From NCBI RefSeq assembly GCF_002078505.1, contig NZ_LUAV01000016.1, positions 83,354 through 147,353 of the forward strand: a DNA stretch of 64,000 nt, read 5' to 3'. The DNA comes from Ensifer aridi (GTDB taxonomy: Bacteria > Pseudomonadota > Alphaproteobacteria > Rhizobiales > Rhizobiaceae). Made by a program: the position numbers and the translations under genes. Each line of letters opens with the position of its first letter. The stretch's first letter is position 1. Below, one piece after another: positions 56,459 through 64,000 of the stretch. The notes beneath the pieces were generated by a model. The model saw nothing but the letters and a program-made list of their open reading frames with translations, did no database searches and was not told the origin of the DNA.

Positions 56459-56548
56459 TGGCGGAGAGGGGGGGATTCGAACCCCCGATGGGCTTGCACC
56501 CATGCCGCATTTCGAGTGCGGTGCATTCAACCACTCTGCCACCTCTCC
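56459..56548 (-). tRNA. tRNA-Ser(CGA), right island boundary copy
   Basis: 90 nt, identical to 39703-39792, anticodon CGA, CCA encoded. This copy has a full promoter (56583-56611) and sits next to rplU, so it is probably the natively promoted one. Confidence 0.97.
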
Positions 56549-56582
56549 GCGGGCCGGTTGGCGCTCTCTCGAGCGCGGCCGG

Positions 56583-56611
56583 TTCATAGCGGCAGTTTCC
56601 GCCGCTGGCAA
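56583..56611 (-). promoter_or_regulatory. Promoter of the right tRNA-Ser
   Basis: On the reverse strand TTGCCA (56611-56606), 17-nt spacer, TATGAA (56588-56583), 34 nt upstream of the tRNA. The left copy shares DNA only up to the -10 element. Confidence 0.6.
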
Positions 56612-56652
56612 GGGCTCTTTAGAAGAATATCTGCGATATGGTGGCTTTCGCC

Positions 56653-56681
56653 TTGACAAGCAAGAGCGATTCTCTTAATCC
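56653..56681 (+). promoter_or_regulatory. Promoter of rplU-rpmA
   Basis: TTGACA (56653-56658), 17-nt spacer, TAATCC (56676-56681), about 170 nt before rplU. The long leader could carry a ribosomal-protein autoregulatory structure, but I see none clearly. Confidence 0.6.
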
Positions 56682-56849
56682 GCGCAATGAGGTGGTGTGG
56701 TCCTGCCATGCCGCGCCGGGTACGAGCTTGTGCCCGTTCACTGGCGAAGGTTTAGGGTTTCCGAGGCGCTTCGCTCCACGTAACGACTGATAAAAAGACG
56801 GCCTTGTCTCTCGAGGCAAAGAGCCGGACCGAACATGAAAGGATAAAAT

Positions 56850-57224
56850 ATGTTCGCAGTCATCAAGACCGGCGGTAAGCAGTACCGCGTGGCGGCCAAC
56901 GACGTCATCACCATCGAAAAGCTCGAAGGCGTTGCTGGCGACAAGATTGAATTCACCGAGATCCTGATGGTCGGCGCCGGCGCCGATGCCACCATCGGTG
57001 CTCCGTTTGTCGAAGGTGCCGTAGTCAGCGCCGAAGTTGTGGACCAGGGCCGCGCCAAGAAGGTCATCGCCTTCAAGAAGCGCCGCCGCCAGAACTCCAA
57101 GCGCTCGCGCGGCCATCGCCAGCACCAGACGATCGTCCGCATCCTGGACATCGCTGCCGCAGGCGGCAAGGCGAAGAAGGCTTCGAAGAAGACCGAAGCC
57201 GCCGCCGAAGAAGCTGCAAACTGA
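56850..57224 (+). CDS. rplU: 50S ribosomal protein L21
   Basis: 124 residues. It binds 23S r[23 protein letters not shown] is the family start, and [20 protein letters not shown] the basic RNA-binding loop. The C-terminal tail ([20 protein letters not shown]) is a Lys/Ala-rich extension common in alphaproteobacteria. Followed by rpmA after 33 nt. Confidence 0.98.
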   Translation: MFAVIKTGGKQYRVAANDVITIEKLEGVAGDKIEFTEILMVGAGADATIGAPFVEGAVVSAEVVDQGRAKKVIAFKKRRRQNSKRSRGHRQHQTIVRILDIAAAGGKAKKASKKTEAAAEEAAN

Positions 57225-57257
57225 GTTCCAGGATCGAAGGTTTAAAGGAGAACACCA

Positions 57258-57527
57258 ATGGCACACAAGAAAGCTGGCGGTTCGTCGCGCAACGGTCGCG
57301 ATTCTGAGTCCAAGCGCCTTGGCGTGAAGAAGTTCGGCGGCGAAGCCGTCGTTGCGGGCAACATCATCGTGCGCCAGCGCGGCACGAAGTGGCATGCCGG
57401 CGCCAATGTCGGCCTCGGCAAGGATCATACGATTTTTGCGCTTACGGCGGGCAACGTGGACTTCCGTACGAAGGCCAATGGCCGCGTGTACGTGTCTGTA
57501 ATGCCGAAAGCGGAAGCAGCGGAATAA
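57258..57527 (+). CDS. rpmA: 50S ribosomal protein L27
   Basis: 89 residues. [20 protein letters not shown] reaches the peptidyl-transferase centre; [20 protein letters not shown] and [19 protein letters not shown] match L27. AAAGGAG precedes the ATG. Ends before a terminator-like hairpin at 57603. Confidence 0.98.
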   Translation: MAHKKAGGSSRNGRDSESKRLGVKKFGGEAVVAGNIIVRQRGTKWHAGANVGLGKDHTIFALTAGNVDFRTKANGRVYVSVMPKAEAAE

Positions 57528-57602
57528 GCCGGTAGCGCTCTAAAACAGCCGGCGTCTCATCGACCCGGCTGATGCACCCGCAAGGTTCAAAGGCCAGACT
57601 TC

Positions 57603-57639
57603 AAAAGGGGAGATGGGGCAATACCCAACTCCCCTTTTC
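57603..57639 (+). terminator. Terminator after rplU-rpmA
   Basis: AAAAGGGGAG-(inner ATGGG/CCCAA)-CTCCCCTTTTC, a strong GC stem ended by TTTT, 75 nt after the rpmA stop and 20 nt before the next gene. Confidence 0.75.
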
Positions 57640-57659
57640 GCGTCTCTGGAGGAAGAACC

Positions 57660-58292
57660 ATGCAAACCGAGCTCTTGAGGGAAGACCAATCCCGGTCTCC
57701 CGAACAAAGGCTGAGGCCTCAGCGGTCAAGGACCGATTGCCCGATATTGTTATCGCCCCGGCTCGTTTTGCGCGCGCCGCATGAAGACGATATCGACGCC
57801 CTTGCCCATCTTGCCAACAACGCCAATATCGCCACCATGGTCTCGCGCATGCCGCACCCCTACACCACGGCGGATGCGGCCGATTTCGTGCGACGTGCAA
57901 AAGCCGGCACGATTGGCAAGTGCGTCTACGCGATCACGAAAGCGGACAACGGCGCATTCCTCGGCTGCTGCGGGATCGAGCCGCATGCCGACGGCAAGAC
58001 GGTCGAGCTCGGCTATTGGCTGGGCGAGCCCTACTGGAACCAGGGCTATGCCACGGAAGCGGCGCAAACCTTGACCGATATGGCCTTCCGCACCCGCGAC
58101 ATCGATCAGATCGATGCGCGCTGCCGGGTCATGAACATGGCCTCGCGCCGCGTCATCCAGAAGTGCGGTTTCCAGTTCCAGGGCTCCGGCATGGTCGGCA
58201 GCCTGGCGCTCGGCGGCATGGTTGCCGTCGAGTGGTACCGGCTCGACCGCAAGACCTGGGTATCGCTGAGAAGCTGGGGAGGTGTCCGATGA
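57660..58292 (+). CDS. RimJ/RimL-type GNAT acetyltransferase
   Basis: 210 residues. After a divergent N-terminal extension, the GNAT domain starts SPRLVLRAPHEDDIDALAHL. The motif ELGYWLGEPYWNQGYATEAA contains the acetyl-CoA loop, and ARCRVMNMASRRVIQKCGFQ the final strand. RimJ/L relatives acetylate protein N-termini or small amines; the substrate is unknown. Overlaps the next GNAT gene by 4 nt. Confidence 0.9.
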   Translation: MQTELLREDQSRSPEQRLRPQRSRTDCPILLSPRLVLRAPHEDDIDALAHLANNANIATMVSRMPHPYTTADAADFVRRAKAGTIGKCVYAITKADNGAFLGCCGIEPHADGKTVELGYWLGEPYWNQGYATEAAQTLTDMAFRTRDIDQIDARCRVMNMASRRVIQKCGFQFQGSGMVGSLALGGMVAVEWYRLDRKTWVSLRSWGGVR

Positions 58293-58873
58293 ACGCGCTC
58301 GTTTCCGAACGCTCGCGCCTCGTTGCCCGTCCCGATCCCGGCCCCTCTCCGGTGATCGAGACGGAGCGGCTGAGACTCCGCCCTCATCGGCTCTCCGATG
58401 CGCCAGCGATCGCCGAATCGCTCAGCGACTTTCAGGTCGCGCGCATGCTTGCGCGCGTCCCCGCTCCCTATGACCAGCAGGATGCGCTCGACTGGCTCAA
58501 CCGCCAGACCGCCAATGTCCTACCGGACTGGACGCTGGCGATCACCGCGGGCGACGATGTCCATATCGGCTGCATCGGCATCGAGCTCCGGCACGGTCGA
58601 TGGCATGTCGGCTATTGGCTGAACCGGTTCTACTGGGGCAAGGGCCTGGCGAGCGAGGCGGTTTATGCCGCCGTCGAGCGCTTCTTTCGCCGCATGCCGG
58701 AGGTGACGCTCCATTCGGGCGTCTTTGCCGACAATCCGGCTTCGCTGCGGCTGCAGGAGAAGCTCGGCTTCAAGGTGACCGGCTGCAGCCAGATCTATGC
58801 GCTCGCCCGCAACGCCATGGTGGCACATATCGAGACGCGGCTTGCGGCCGAGGGGCTGCGCCGGCCGGCGTGA
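58289..58873 (+). CDS. RimJ/RimL-type GNAT acetyltransferase, second copy
   Basis: 194 residues, a paralogue-like neighbour of the preceding gene (ETERLRLRPHRLSDAPAIAE, HVGYWLNRFYWGKGLASEAV, NPASLRLQEKLGFKV). The ATG overlaps the previous stop (ATGA), a tandem arrangement that suggests an ancient duplication and co-translation. Followed by a terminator. Confidence 0.9.
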   Translation: MNALVSERSRLVARPDPGPSPVIETERLRLRPHRLSDAPAIAESLSDFQVARMLARVPAPYDQQDALDWLNRQTANVLPDWTLAITAGDDVHIGCIGIELRHGRWHVGYWLNRFYWGKGLASEAVYAAVERFFRRMPEVTLHSGVFADNPASLRLQEKLGFKVTGCSQIYALARNAMVAHIETRLAAEGLRRPA

Positions 58874-58881
58874 ACAATCCG

Positions 58882-58912
58882 AACCCCGCCGGCTCCTCTC
58901 CGGCGGGGTTTT
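58882..58912. terminator. Bidirectional terminator between convergent genes
   Basis: AACCCCGCCGG-CTCCTCT-CCGGCGGGGTTTT, 10-bp GC-rich stem with T-tract on the plus strand. It serves the GNAT pair and, from the other side, the EEP gene. Confidence 0.85.
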
Positions 58913-58917
58913 CATGT

Positions 58918-59778
58918 TCAATGAAGCTCGAAGCCGACGGGGAGATGGTCCGATCCCGTCGCTTCGTAATCGGTCCAGGCGTCCTTCAGGCGCGTGATAA
59001 GGCCGGCGCTGAGAAAGCAATAATCGAGATGCATGCGCCTTTGCGGGTCGTCCGGATGGATCCAGCTATAGCTTTGCGGAGTCAGCCGACCCAGATGGGC
59101 AAGTGCGTCGACCGGATTGCCGACGCGGAGCGAACGTCCGTAAAATGCGTCGGCAGTCCCCGTCATCGCGTTGTATTCCGGCGATTCCGGCTCCATGTTG
59201 AAATCGCCCATCACCACGAATTCTTCGGGATGCGGCGGCTCGGCAAAGCCGAAATCGGCGGCTCCGGAAATCGCCCCGCCCTCGAGCGGATAGTTGATGA
59301 GGCGCTCTTTCAGGAACTCGATCTGGGAGATCCGCTCGGTGGGCGACACATGGTCGAGGTGTACGGAATAGACGCGCAGCGGGCCCGTGGGCGTGGCGAT
59401 CAAGGCTTCCGTCGCGCCGCGCTGCAAATTCATCGGGCTCACGGTGCGCGTGCGCGGCAGCATGATCAGCCGCGCACACAGAATCGGCCAGCGCGACAGG
59501 ATCATGTTGCCGAACTGAAAGCGGCGGTTGATGGCACGGCCGTTCTCGATCGATGAGCCGGCATCGAGGTCGCATGGCGCATGGAAAACGGAGAAATAGC
59601 CGGGAAGCAGCTCTTCGAAGGTCCGAACAAGATCGACATTGCCGTTGCGGTGGAAGTTGCGGGTCACTTCCTGCAGGGCGATGATATCGGCGTTGCGAAG
59701 GCAAGCGGCGATGCGCTCGGGATCGAAACGCCCGTCGAGACCGATGCCGTATTGGATATTGTAGCTCGTGAAGCGCAC
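58918..59778 (-). CDS. Endonuclease/exonuclease/phosphatase-family hydrolase
   Basis: 286 residues from GTG 59778. The start VRFTSYNIQYGIGLDGRFD is the EEP fold opening; ADIIALQEVTRN holds the metal-binding Glu, VMGDFNMEPESPEY the catalytic Asp and Asn, and TGSDHLPVGFELH the terminal His. Members act as nucleases, sphingomyelinases or phosphatases, and the substrate is unclear. No ATG fits before the fold, and GGAGG lies 12 nt ahead of the GTG, so GTG is preferred. Confidence 0.88.
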   Translation of the reverse strand: MRFTSYNIQYGIGLDGRFDPERIAACLRNADIIALQEVTRNFHRNGNVDLVRTFEELLPGYFSVFHAPCDLDAGSSIENGRAINRRFQFGNMILSRWPILCARLIMLPRTRTVSPMNLQRGATEALIATPTGPLRVYSVHLDHVSPTERISQIEFLKERLINYPLEGGAISGAADFGFAEPPHPEEFVVMGDFNMEPESPEYNAMTGTADAFYGRSLRVGNPVDALAHLGRLTPQSYSWIHPDDPQRRMHLDYCFLSAGLITRLKDAWTDYEATGSDHLPVGFELH

Positions 59779-59829
59779 GATAGTCTTTGACCTCCAAGAT
59801 AACCGCCTATATCGATGGCGGCAAATTAG

Positions 59830-60867
<1,038 letters not shown>

Positions 60868-60868
60868 G

Positions 60869-62050
60869 ATGACGAAGACCCGCAAAGCGATCGAGAAATA
60901 CCGCCGGGTCGTCATCAAGATCGGATCGGCGCTGCTCGTCGACCGCAAGACGGGGCTGAAGAAGGCCTGGCTCGACGCCTTGTGCGCCGATATCGCCGCC
61001 CTCAAGGCGAAAGGCGCGGAAGTGCTCGTCGTCTCTTCTGGCGCGATTGCGCTCGGCCGCACGGTGCTCGACCTGCCGGCGGGCGCGCTGAAGCTCGAGG
61101 AGAGCCAGGCCGCTGCCGCCGTCGGCCAGATCGCGCTTGCGCGCGCCTGGTCGGAGAGCCTCTCGACCCATGCCATCGTCGCCGGCCAGATCCTGCTCAC
61201 GCTCGGCGATACCGAGGAGCGCCGCCGCTATCTCAACGCCCGCGCGACGATCGGCCAGCTCTTGAAGCTCGGCTCCGTGCCGATCATCAACGAGAACGAC
61301 ACGGTCGCGACGACCGAGATCCGCTACGGCGACAACGACCGGCTGGCGGCCCGGGTCGCGACGATGGTCGGTGCCGATCTGCTCGTCCTGCTTTCCGATA
61401 TCGACGGGCTCTATACCGCACCGCCGCATCTCGACCCCGAGGCGCGCTTCCTAGAGACGATCGCGGAGATCACGCCCGAGATCGAGGCGATGGCGGGCGG
61501 GGCGGCCTCCGAGCTCTCGCGCGGCGGCATGCGAACGAAGATCGATGCCGGCAAGATCGCCACCACGGCCGGCTGCGCCATGATCATCGCCTCCGGCAAG
61601 CCGGACCATCCCCTGGCGGCGATCGAAGCGGGCGCCCGCTCGTCGTGGTTTGCGCCTGCCGGCTCGCCGGTAACCGCGCGCAAGACCTGGATCGCCGGAC
61701 AGCTTCTTCCCGCCGGCTCGGTGGCAATCGACGCCGGCGCGGAAGCGGCGCTGCGCTCCGGCAAGAGCCTGCTCCCGGCCGGTGTCAGGCAGGTCACGGG
61801 AACTTTCAGCCGCGGCGACACGATCGCCATCTTGGGCAACACCGGTCGCGAGATCGCCCGTGGGCTTGCCGGCTACGACGCCGACGAGGCGCGCCAGATC
61901 GCCGGCAAGAAATCGGCCGAGATCGGCGCGATCCTCGGCTATGCCGGCCGCGCTGCCATGGTGCACCGCGACGACATGGTGATGACCGCCCCGGCTGCCG
62001 CGCGGGCCGAGGAGGAACGAGATGAAAGAGAGGGCAAGCTCCATGCTTGA
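60869..62050 (+). CDS. proB: Glutamate 5-kinase
   Basis: 393 residues. First step of proline synthesis. The amino-acid-kinase domain ([53 protein letters not shown]) is followed by a C-terminal PUA domain (about 280-370). The start at 60869 lies 1 nt after the obgE stop. Confidence 0.97.
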   Translation: MTKTRKAIEKYRRVVIKIGSALLVDRKTGLKKAWLDALCADIAALKAKGAEVLVVSSGAIALGRTVLDLPAGALKLEESQAAAAVGQIALARAWSESLSTHAIVAGQILLTLGDTEERRRYLNARATIGQLLKLGSVPIINENDTVATTEIRYGDNDRLAARVATMVGADLLVLLSDIDGLYTAPPHLDPEARFLETIAEITPEIEAMAGGAASELSRGGMRTKIDAGKIATTAGCAMIIASGKPDHPLAAIEAGARSSWFAPAGSPVTARKTWIAGQLLPAGSVAIDAGAEAALRSGKSLLPAGVRQVTGTFSRGDTIAILGNTGREIARGLAGYDADEARQIAGKKSAEIGAILGYAGRAAMVHRDDMVMTAPAAARAEEERDEREGKLHA

Positions 62051-63326
62051 CACGGTCGACAACGGAGAGGACGTCAACGCGATCATGCTGGAGATCGGCC
62101 GGCGTGCGAAAGCGGCCGCCCGACCGCTTGCGATTGCCAGCGCCGAGCGCAAGCATGCGGCACTCATCGCCATGGCGGATGCGATCCTCGCGAGGAGCGA
62201 CGAGATCCTCGCCGCCAATGCGGTCGATCTCGAAAACGCCCACGAGTCGGGTGTCGCAAAAGCCTTCATCGACCGGCTGACGCTGACGGCAAGCCGCATC
62301 CGCGACATGGCCGACGGCATTCGCGCGATTGCCGAATTCAAGGATCCGGTCGGCGAAGTGATCGCCGAATGGGACCGCCCCAACGGTCTGCATATCGAGC
62401 GCGTGCGCACGCCCCTCGGCGTCATCGGCGTGATCTATGAAAGCCGGCCGAATGTCACGGCCGATGCCGGCGCGCTCTGCCTCAAGGCCGGCAATGCGGT
62501 CATCCTGCGCGGCGGTTCCGACAGCTTCCACTCTTCGCGCGCGATCCACGCCTGTCTCGTCGAAGGTCTGAAGGCCGCAGGGCTTCCGGAAGAGGCGATC
62601 CAGATGGTGCCGGTCGCCGACCGTGCCGCCGTCGGCGCCATGCTCACCGGCCTCAACGGCGCGATCGACGTGATCGTGCCGCGCGGCGGAAAGAGCCTCG
62701 TCGCCCGCGTGCAGAACGAGGCGCGGGTGCCGGTCTTCGCGCATCTGGAAGGCCTCTGTCACATCTATGTCGACGCTTCGGCCGACCTCGATATGGCAAG
62801 GAAGATCGTCGTCAACGCCAAGATGCGCCGCACGGGAATCTGCGGTGCCGCCGAAACGCTGCTGATCGACCGCAATGCCGCAGGTAACTTCGCAAAGCCG
62901 CTGCTTCAGGCGCTCCTCGATGCCGGCTGTGAAGTGCGCGTATCGGAGGAGCTGAAGGACCTCTTGCCCGGCCTGAAGGCGGCGAGTGACGAGGACTGGG
63001 CGACGGAATACCTGGATGCGATCATTTCGGCGAAACTCGTCGACGGCATCTCCGGCGCCATCGGGCACATCAACACCTGGTCTTCCGCCCACACGGAGGC
63101 GGTAATCGCCGAGGACCCGGCGATCGTCGAGCGCTTCTTCTCCGAGATCGATTCCGCGATCCTTCTGCACAATGCCTCGACCCAGTTCGCCGATGGCGGC
63201 GAATTCGGCATGGGCGGCGAGATCGGCATTGCCACCGGCAAGATGCATGCGCGCGGGCCAGTCGGCGTAGAGCAGCTCACGTCCTTCAAATATCGCGTGC
63301 GCGGCACGGGACAGGTGCGGCCCTGA
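62043..63326 (+). CDS. proA: Gamma-glutamyl phosphate reductase
   Basis: 427 residues. It reduces glutamyl-5-phosphate with [25 protein letters not shown] and [14 protein letters not shown] with the catalytic Cys are visible. [20 protein letters not shown] and [18 protein letters not shown] complete the fold. Start 62043 gives the usual length; 62022 would add seven residues. It overlaps proB by 8 nt. Confidence 0.97.
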   Translation: MLDTVDNGEDVNAIMLEIGRRAKAAARPLAIASAERKHAALIAMADAILARSDEILAANAVDLENAHESGVAKAFIDRLTLTASRIRDMADGIRAIAEFKDPVGEVIAEWDRPNGLHIERVRTPLGVIGVIYESRPNVTADAGALCLKAGNAVILRGGSDSFHSSRAIHACLVEGLKAAGLPEEAIQMVPVADRAAVGAMLTGLNGAIDVIVPRGGKSLVARVQNEARVPVFAHLEGLCHIYVDASADLDMARKIVVNAKMRRTGICGAAETLLIDRNAAGNFAKPLLQALLDAGCEVRVSEELKDLLPGLKAASDEDWATEYLDAIISAKLVDGISGAIGHINTWSSAHTEAVIAEDPAIVERFFSEIDSAILLHNASTQFADGGEFGMGGEIGIATGKMHARGPVGVEQLTSFKYRVRGTGQVRP

Positions 63327-63340
63327 CGACACCCGGCGAA

Positions 63341-63976
63341 GTGAACCCGCGCTATCTGCGCATGCCTTATGTCGAGGGCGGCATGGCGGTCGGTCTGTTC
63401 GGCGGCTCCTTCAATCCGCCGCATGACGGCCATGTGCTCGTCGCCGAGACGGCGCTGCGCCGGCTCGGGCTCGACCAGCTCTGGTGGATGGTGACGCCGG
63501 GCAACCCGCTAAAGGACCGCAACAATCTCGCGCCGCTTGCAGAGCGCATCGCGTGGAGCGAGAAGATCGCGCGGAATCCTCGCATCAAGGTCACCGCCTT
63601 CGAGCAGAAGCTCGGGCAGAGCTACACGGCCCGCACGCTCGAGATCGTGCGGGCGCTGAACCGCGACGTACGCTTCGTCTGGGTCATGGGGGCGGATAAT
63701 CTCAAGAACTTCCACCGCTGGCAGAACTGGCGCAAGATCGTCGGCACCTTTCCGATCGCCGTCGTCGATCGGCCGGGCTCGACGCTTGCCTATCTTTCGT
63801 CGCGCATGGCGAGAACCTTCGGCCACGCGCGCGTCGACGAAGACGATGCGGGAACGCTGGCCTTTCGCCACGCACCGGCCTGGACCTTCATCCACGGGCC
63901 GCGCTCGCCCCTGAGCTCGACGGCGCTGCGCTCTACAGCGCCGCGCGTCTCGTCAGACGCGCAAAGCTCGCTGTAG
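63341..63976 (+). CDS. nadD: Nicotinate-nucleotide adenylyltransferase, repeat-derived C-terminus
   Basis: 211 residues if the GTG at 63341 starts; ATG 63362 or 63383 are alternatives. GLFGGSFNPPHDGHVLVAE contains the HxGH adenylylation motif, VWVMGADNLKNFHRWQNW the central strand, and PRSPLSSTALRS the ISSTxIR-like motif. The normal protein would end near ALR. From about residue 198 the frame runs into the palindromic repeat at 63933 and ends in its second arm (TAG 63974). Deamido-NAD synthesis. Confidence 0.94.
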   Translation: MNPRYLRMPYVEGGMAVGLFGGSFNPPHDGHVLVAETALRRLGLDQLWWMVTPGNPLKDRNNLAPLAERIAWSEKIARNPRIKVTAFEQKLGQSYTARTLEIVRALNRDVRFVWVMGADNLKNFHRWQNWRKIVGTFPIAVVDRPGSTLAYLSSRMARTFGHARVDEDDAGTLAFRHAPAWTFIHGPRSPLSSTALRSTAPRVSSDAQSSL

Positions 63977-63998
63977 CTTTTGAATTGCTGCATGTTCA
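63933..63998 (-). repeat. Third copy of the ACAGCG/CGCTGT repeat, overlapping nadD
   Basis: CTACAGCG (63933-63940) pairs with CGCTGTAG (63969-63976) around the CGTCTCGTCAGACGCGC core; CTTTTGAATTGCTGCATGTT follows as in the other copies. The right arm supplies the nadD stop. The element is cut by the window edge. Confidence 0.75.
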
Positions 63999-64000
63999 TA

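Larger units (their letters stand above)
39703..56548. mobile_element. 16.8-kb genomic island at tRNA-Ser(CGA)
   Basis: Bounded by two identical tRNA-Ser genes in direct orientation; the identical block is about 95 bp (39703-39797 and 56459-56553). Inside are a tyrosine integrase, an integrase relic, a serine resolvase, an XRE-ImmA regulator and a cluster of nuclease, methylase and hypothetical genes. Flanking genes are ordinary core genes. Codon and base use inside is less uniform and less GC-rich by eye. No conjugation, relaxase or phage structural gene is seen, so it is not a complete ICE or prophage; an IME or a decayed composite island fits. Confidence 0.88.

Noticed and set aside
39703..56548. 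Prophage or complete ICE
   Set aside because: No capsid, tail, terminase, relaxase or type IV secretion genes in the island.

Overview
The window is high-GC alphaproteobacterial chromosome, most probably Sinorhizobium/Ensifer or a close relative. This rests on gene content and order (sucA-sucD-sucC-mdh-zapE, sdhCDAB, hemC-hemD-Mic60-like-hemY, rplU-rpmA-obgE-proB-proA-nadD) and on RIME-like intergenic palindromes typical of that group. The species assignment is inference; no database was searched.

Layout. 1-6.7 kb, minus strand: TCA-cycle cluster (sucA runs off the left edge, then sucD, sucC, mdh), the ATPase zapE and an Inh/Omp19-like lipoprotein. 6.9-14.4 kb: a sugar-catabolic locus with a CUT1 ABC transporter on the minus strand, divergent from a ROK regulator, a Gfo/Idh/MocA dehydrogenase and a ThuA-like protein. 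14.4-23.1 kb, mostly minus: exported MsrA, succinate dehydrogenase, then an ETF-beta lysine methyltransferase homologue, an EVE protein, a YciI-like protein, gpsA and tsaD; one secreted basic protein lies on the plus strand. 23.3-29.4 kb, plus: hemC, hemD, a Mic60/mitofilin-like membrane protein, a HemY-like TPR protein, a TerB-like protein and a class I glutamine amidotransferase. 29.6-39.7 kb: YggT, DUF167, ppa, typA, a PhoD phosphatase, a KTSC protein, an amidase, a 50-residue conserved-looking protein and a DUF429-like protein.

39.7-56.5 kb is a genomic island bounded by two identical tRNA-Ser(CGA) genes. Its base and codon use look less uniformly GC-rich than the flanks. It carries a HEPN-like protein, a helicase-less type ISP restriction-modification enzyme, a GIY-YIG protein, an Mrr-type nuclease, a predicted HTH/coiled-coil protein, a serine resolvase, a Cys-cluster protein beside a roughly 120-bp palindrome, a tyrosine integrase plus a frameshifted relic of a second one, an XRE-ImmA regulator, two small proteins, an ASCH/P-loop kinase/GNAT trio and a two-TM membrane protein. 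This is the accessory, defence-like part of the window.

56.6-64 kb returns to core genome: promoter, rplU, rpmA, two RimJ/L-type acetyltransferases, an EEP-family hydrolase, obgE, proB, proA and nadD. Two protein ends overlap intergenic palindromes: the N-terminus of DUF167 (29951) lies in a RIME-like element and the C-terminus of NadD lies in another repeat family.
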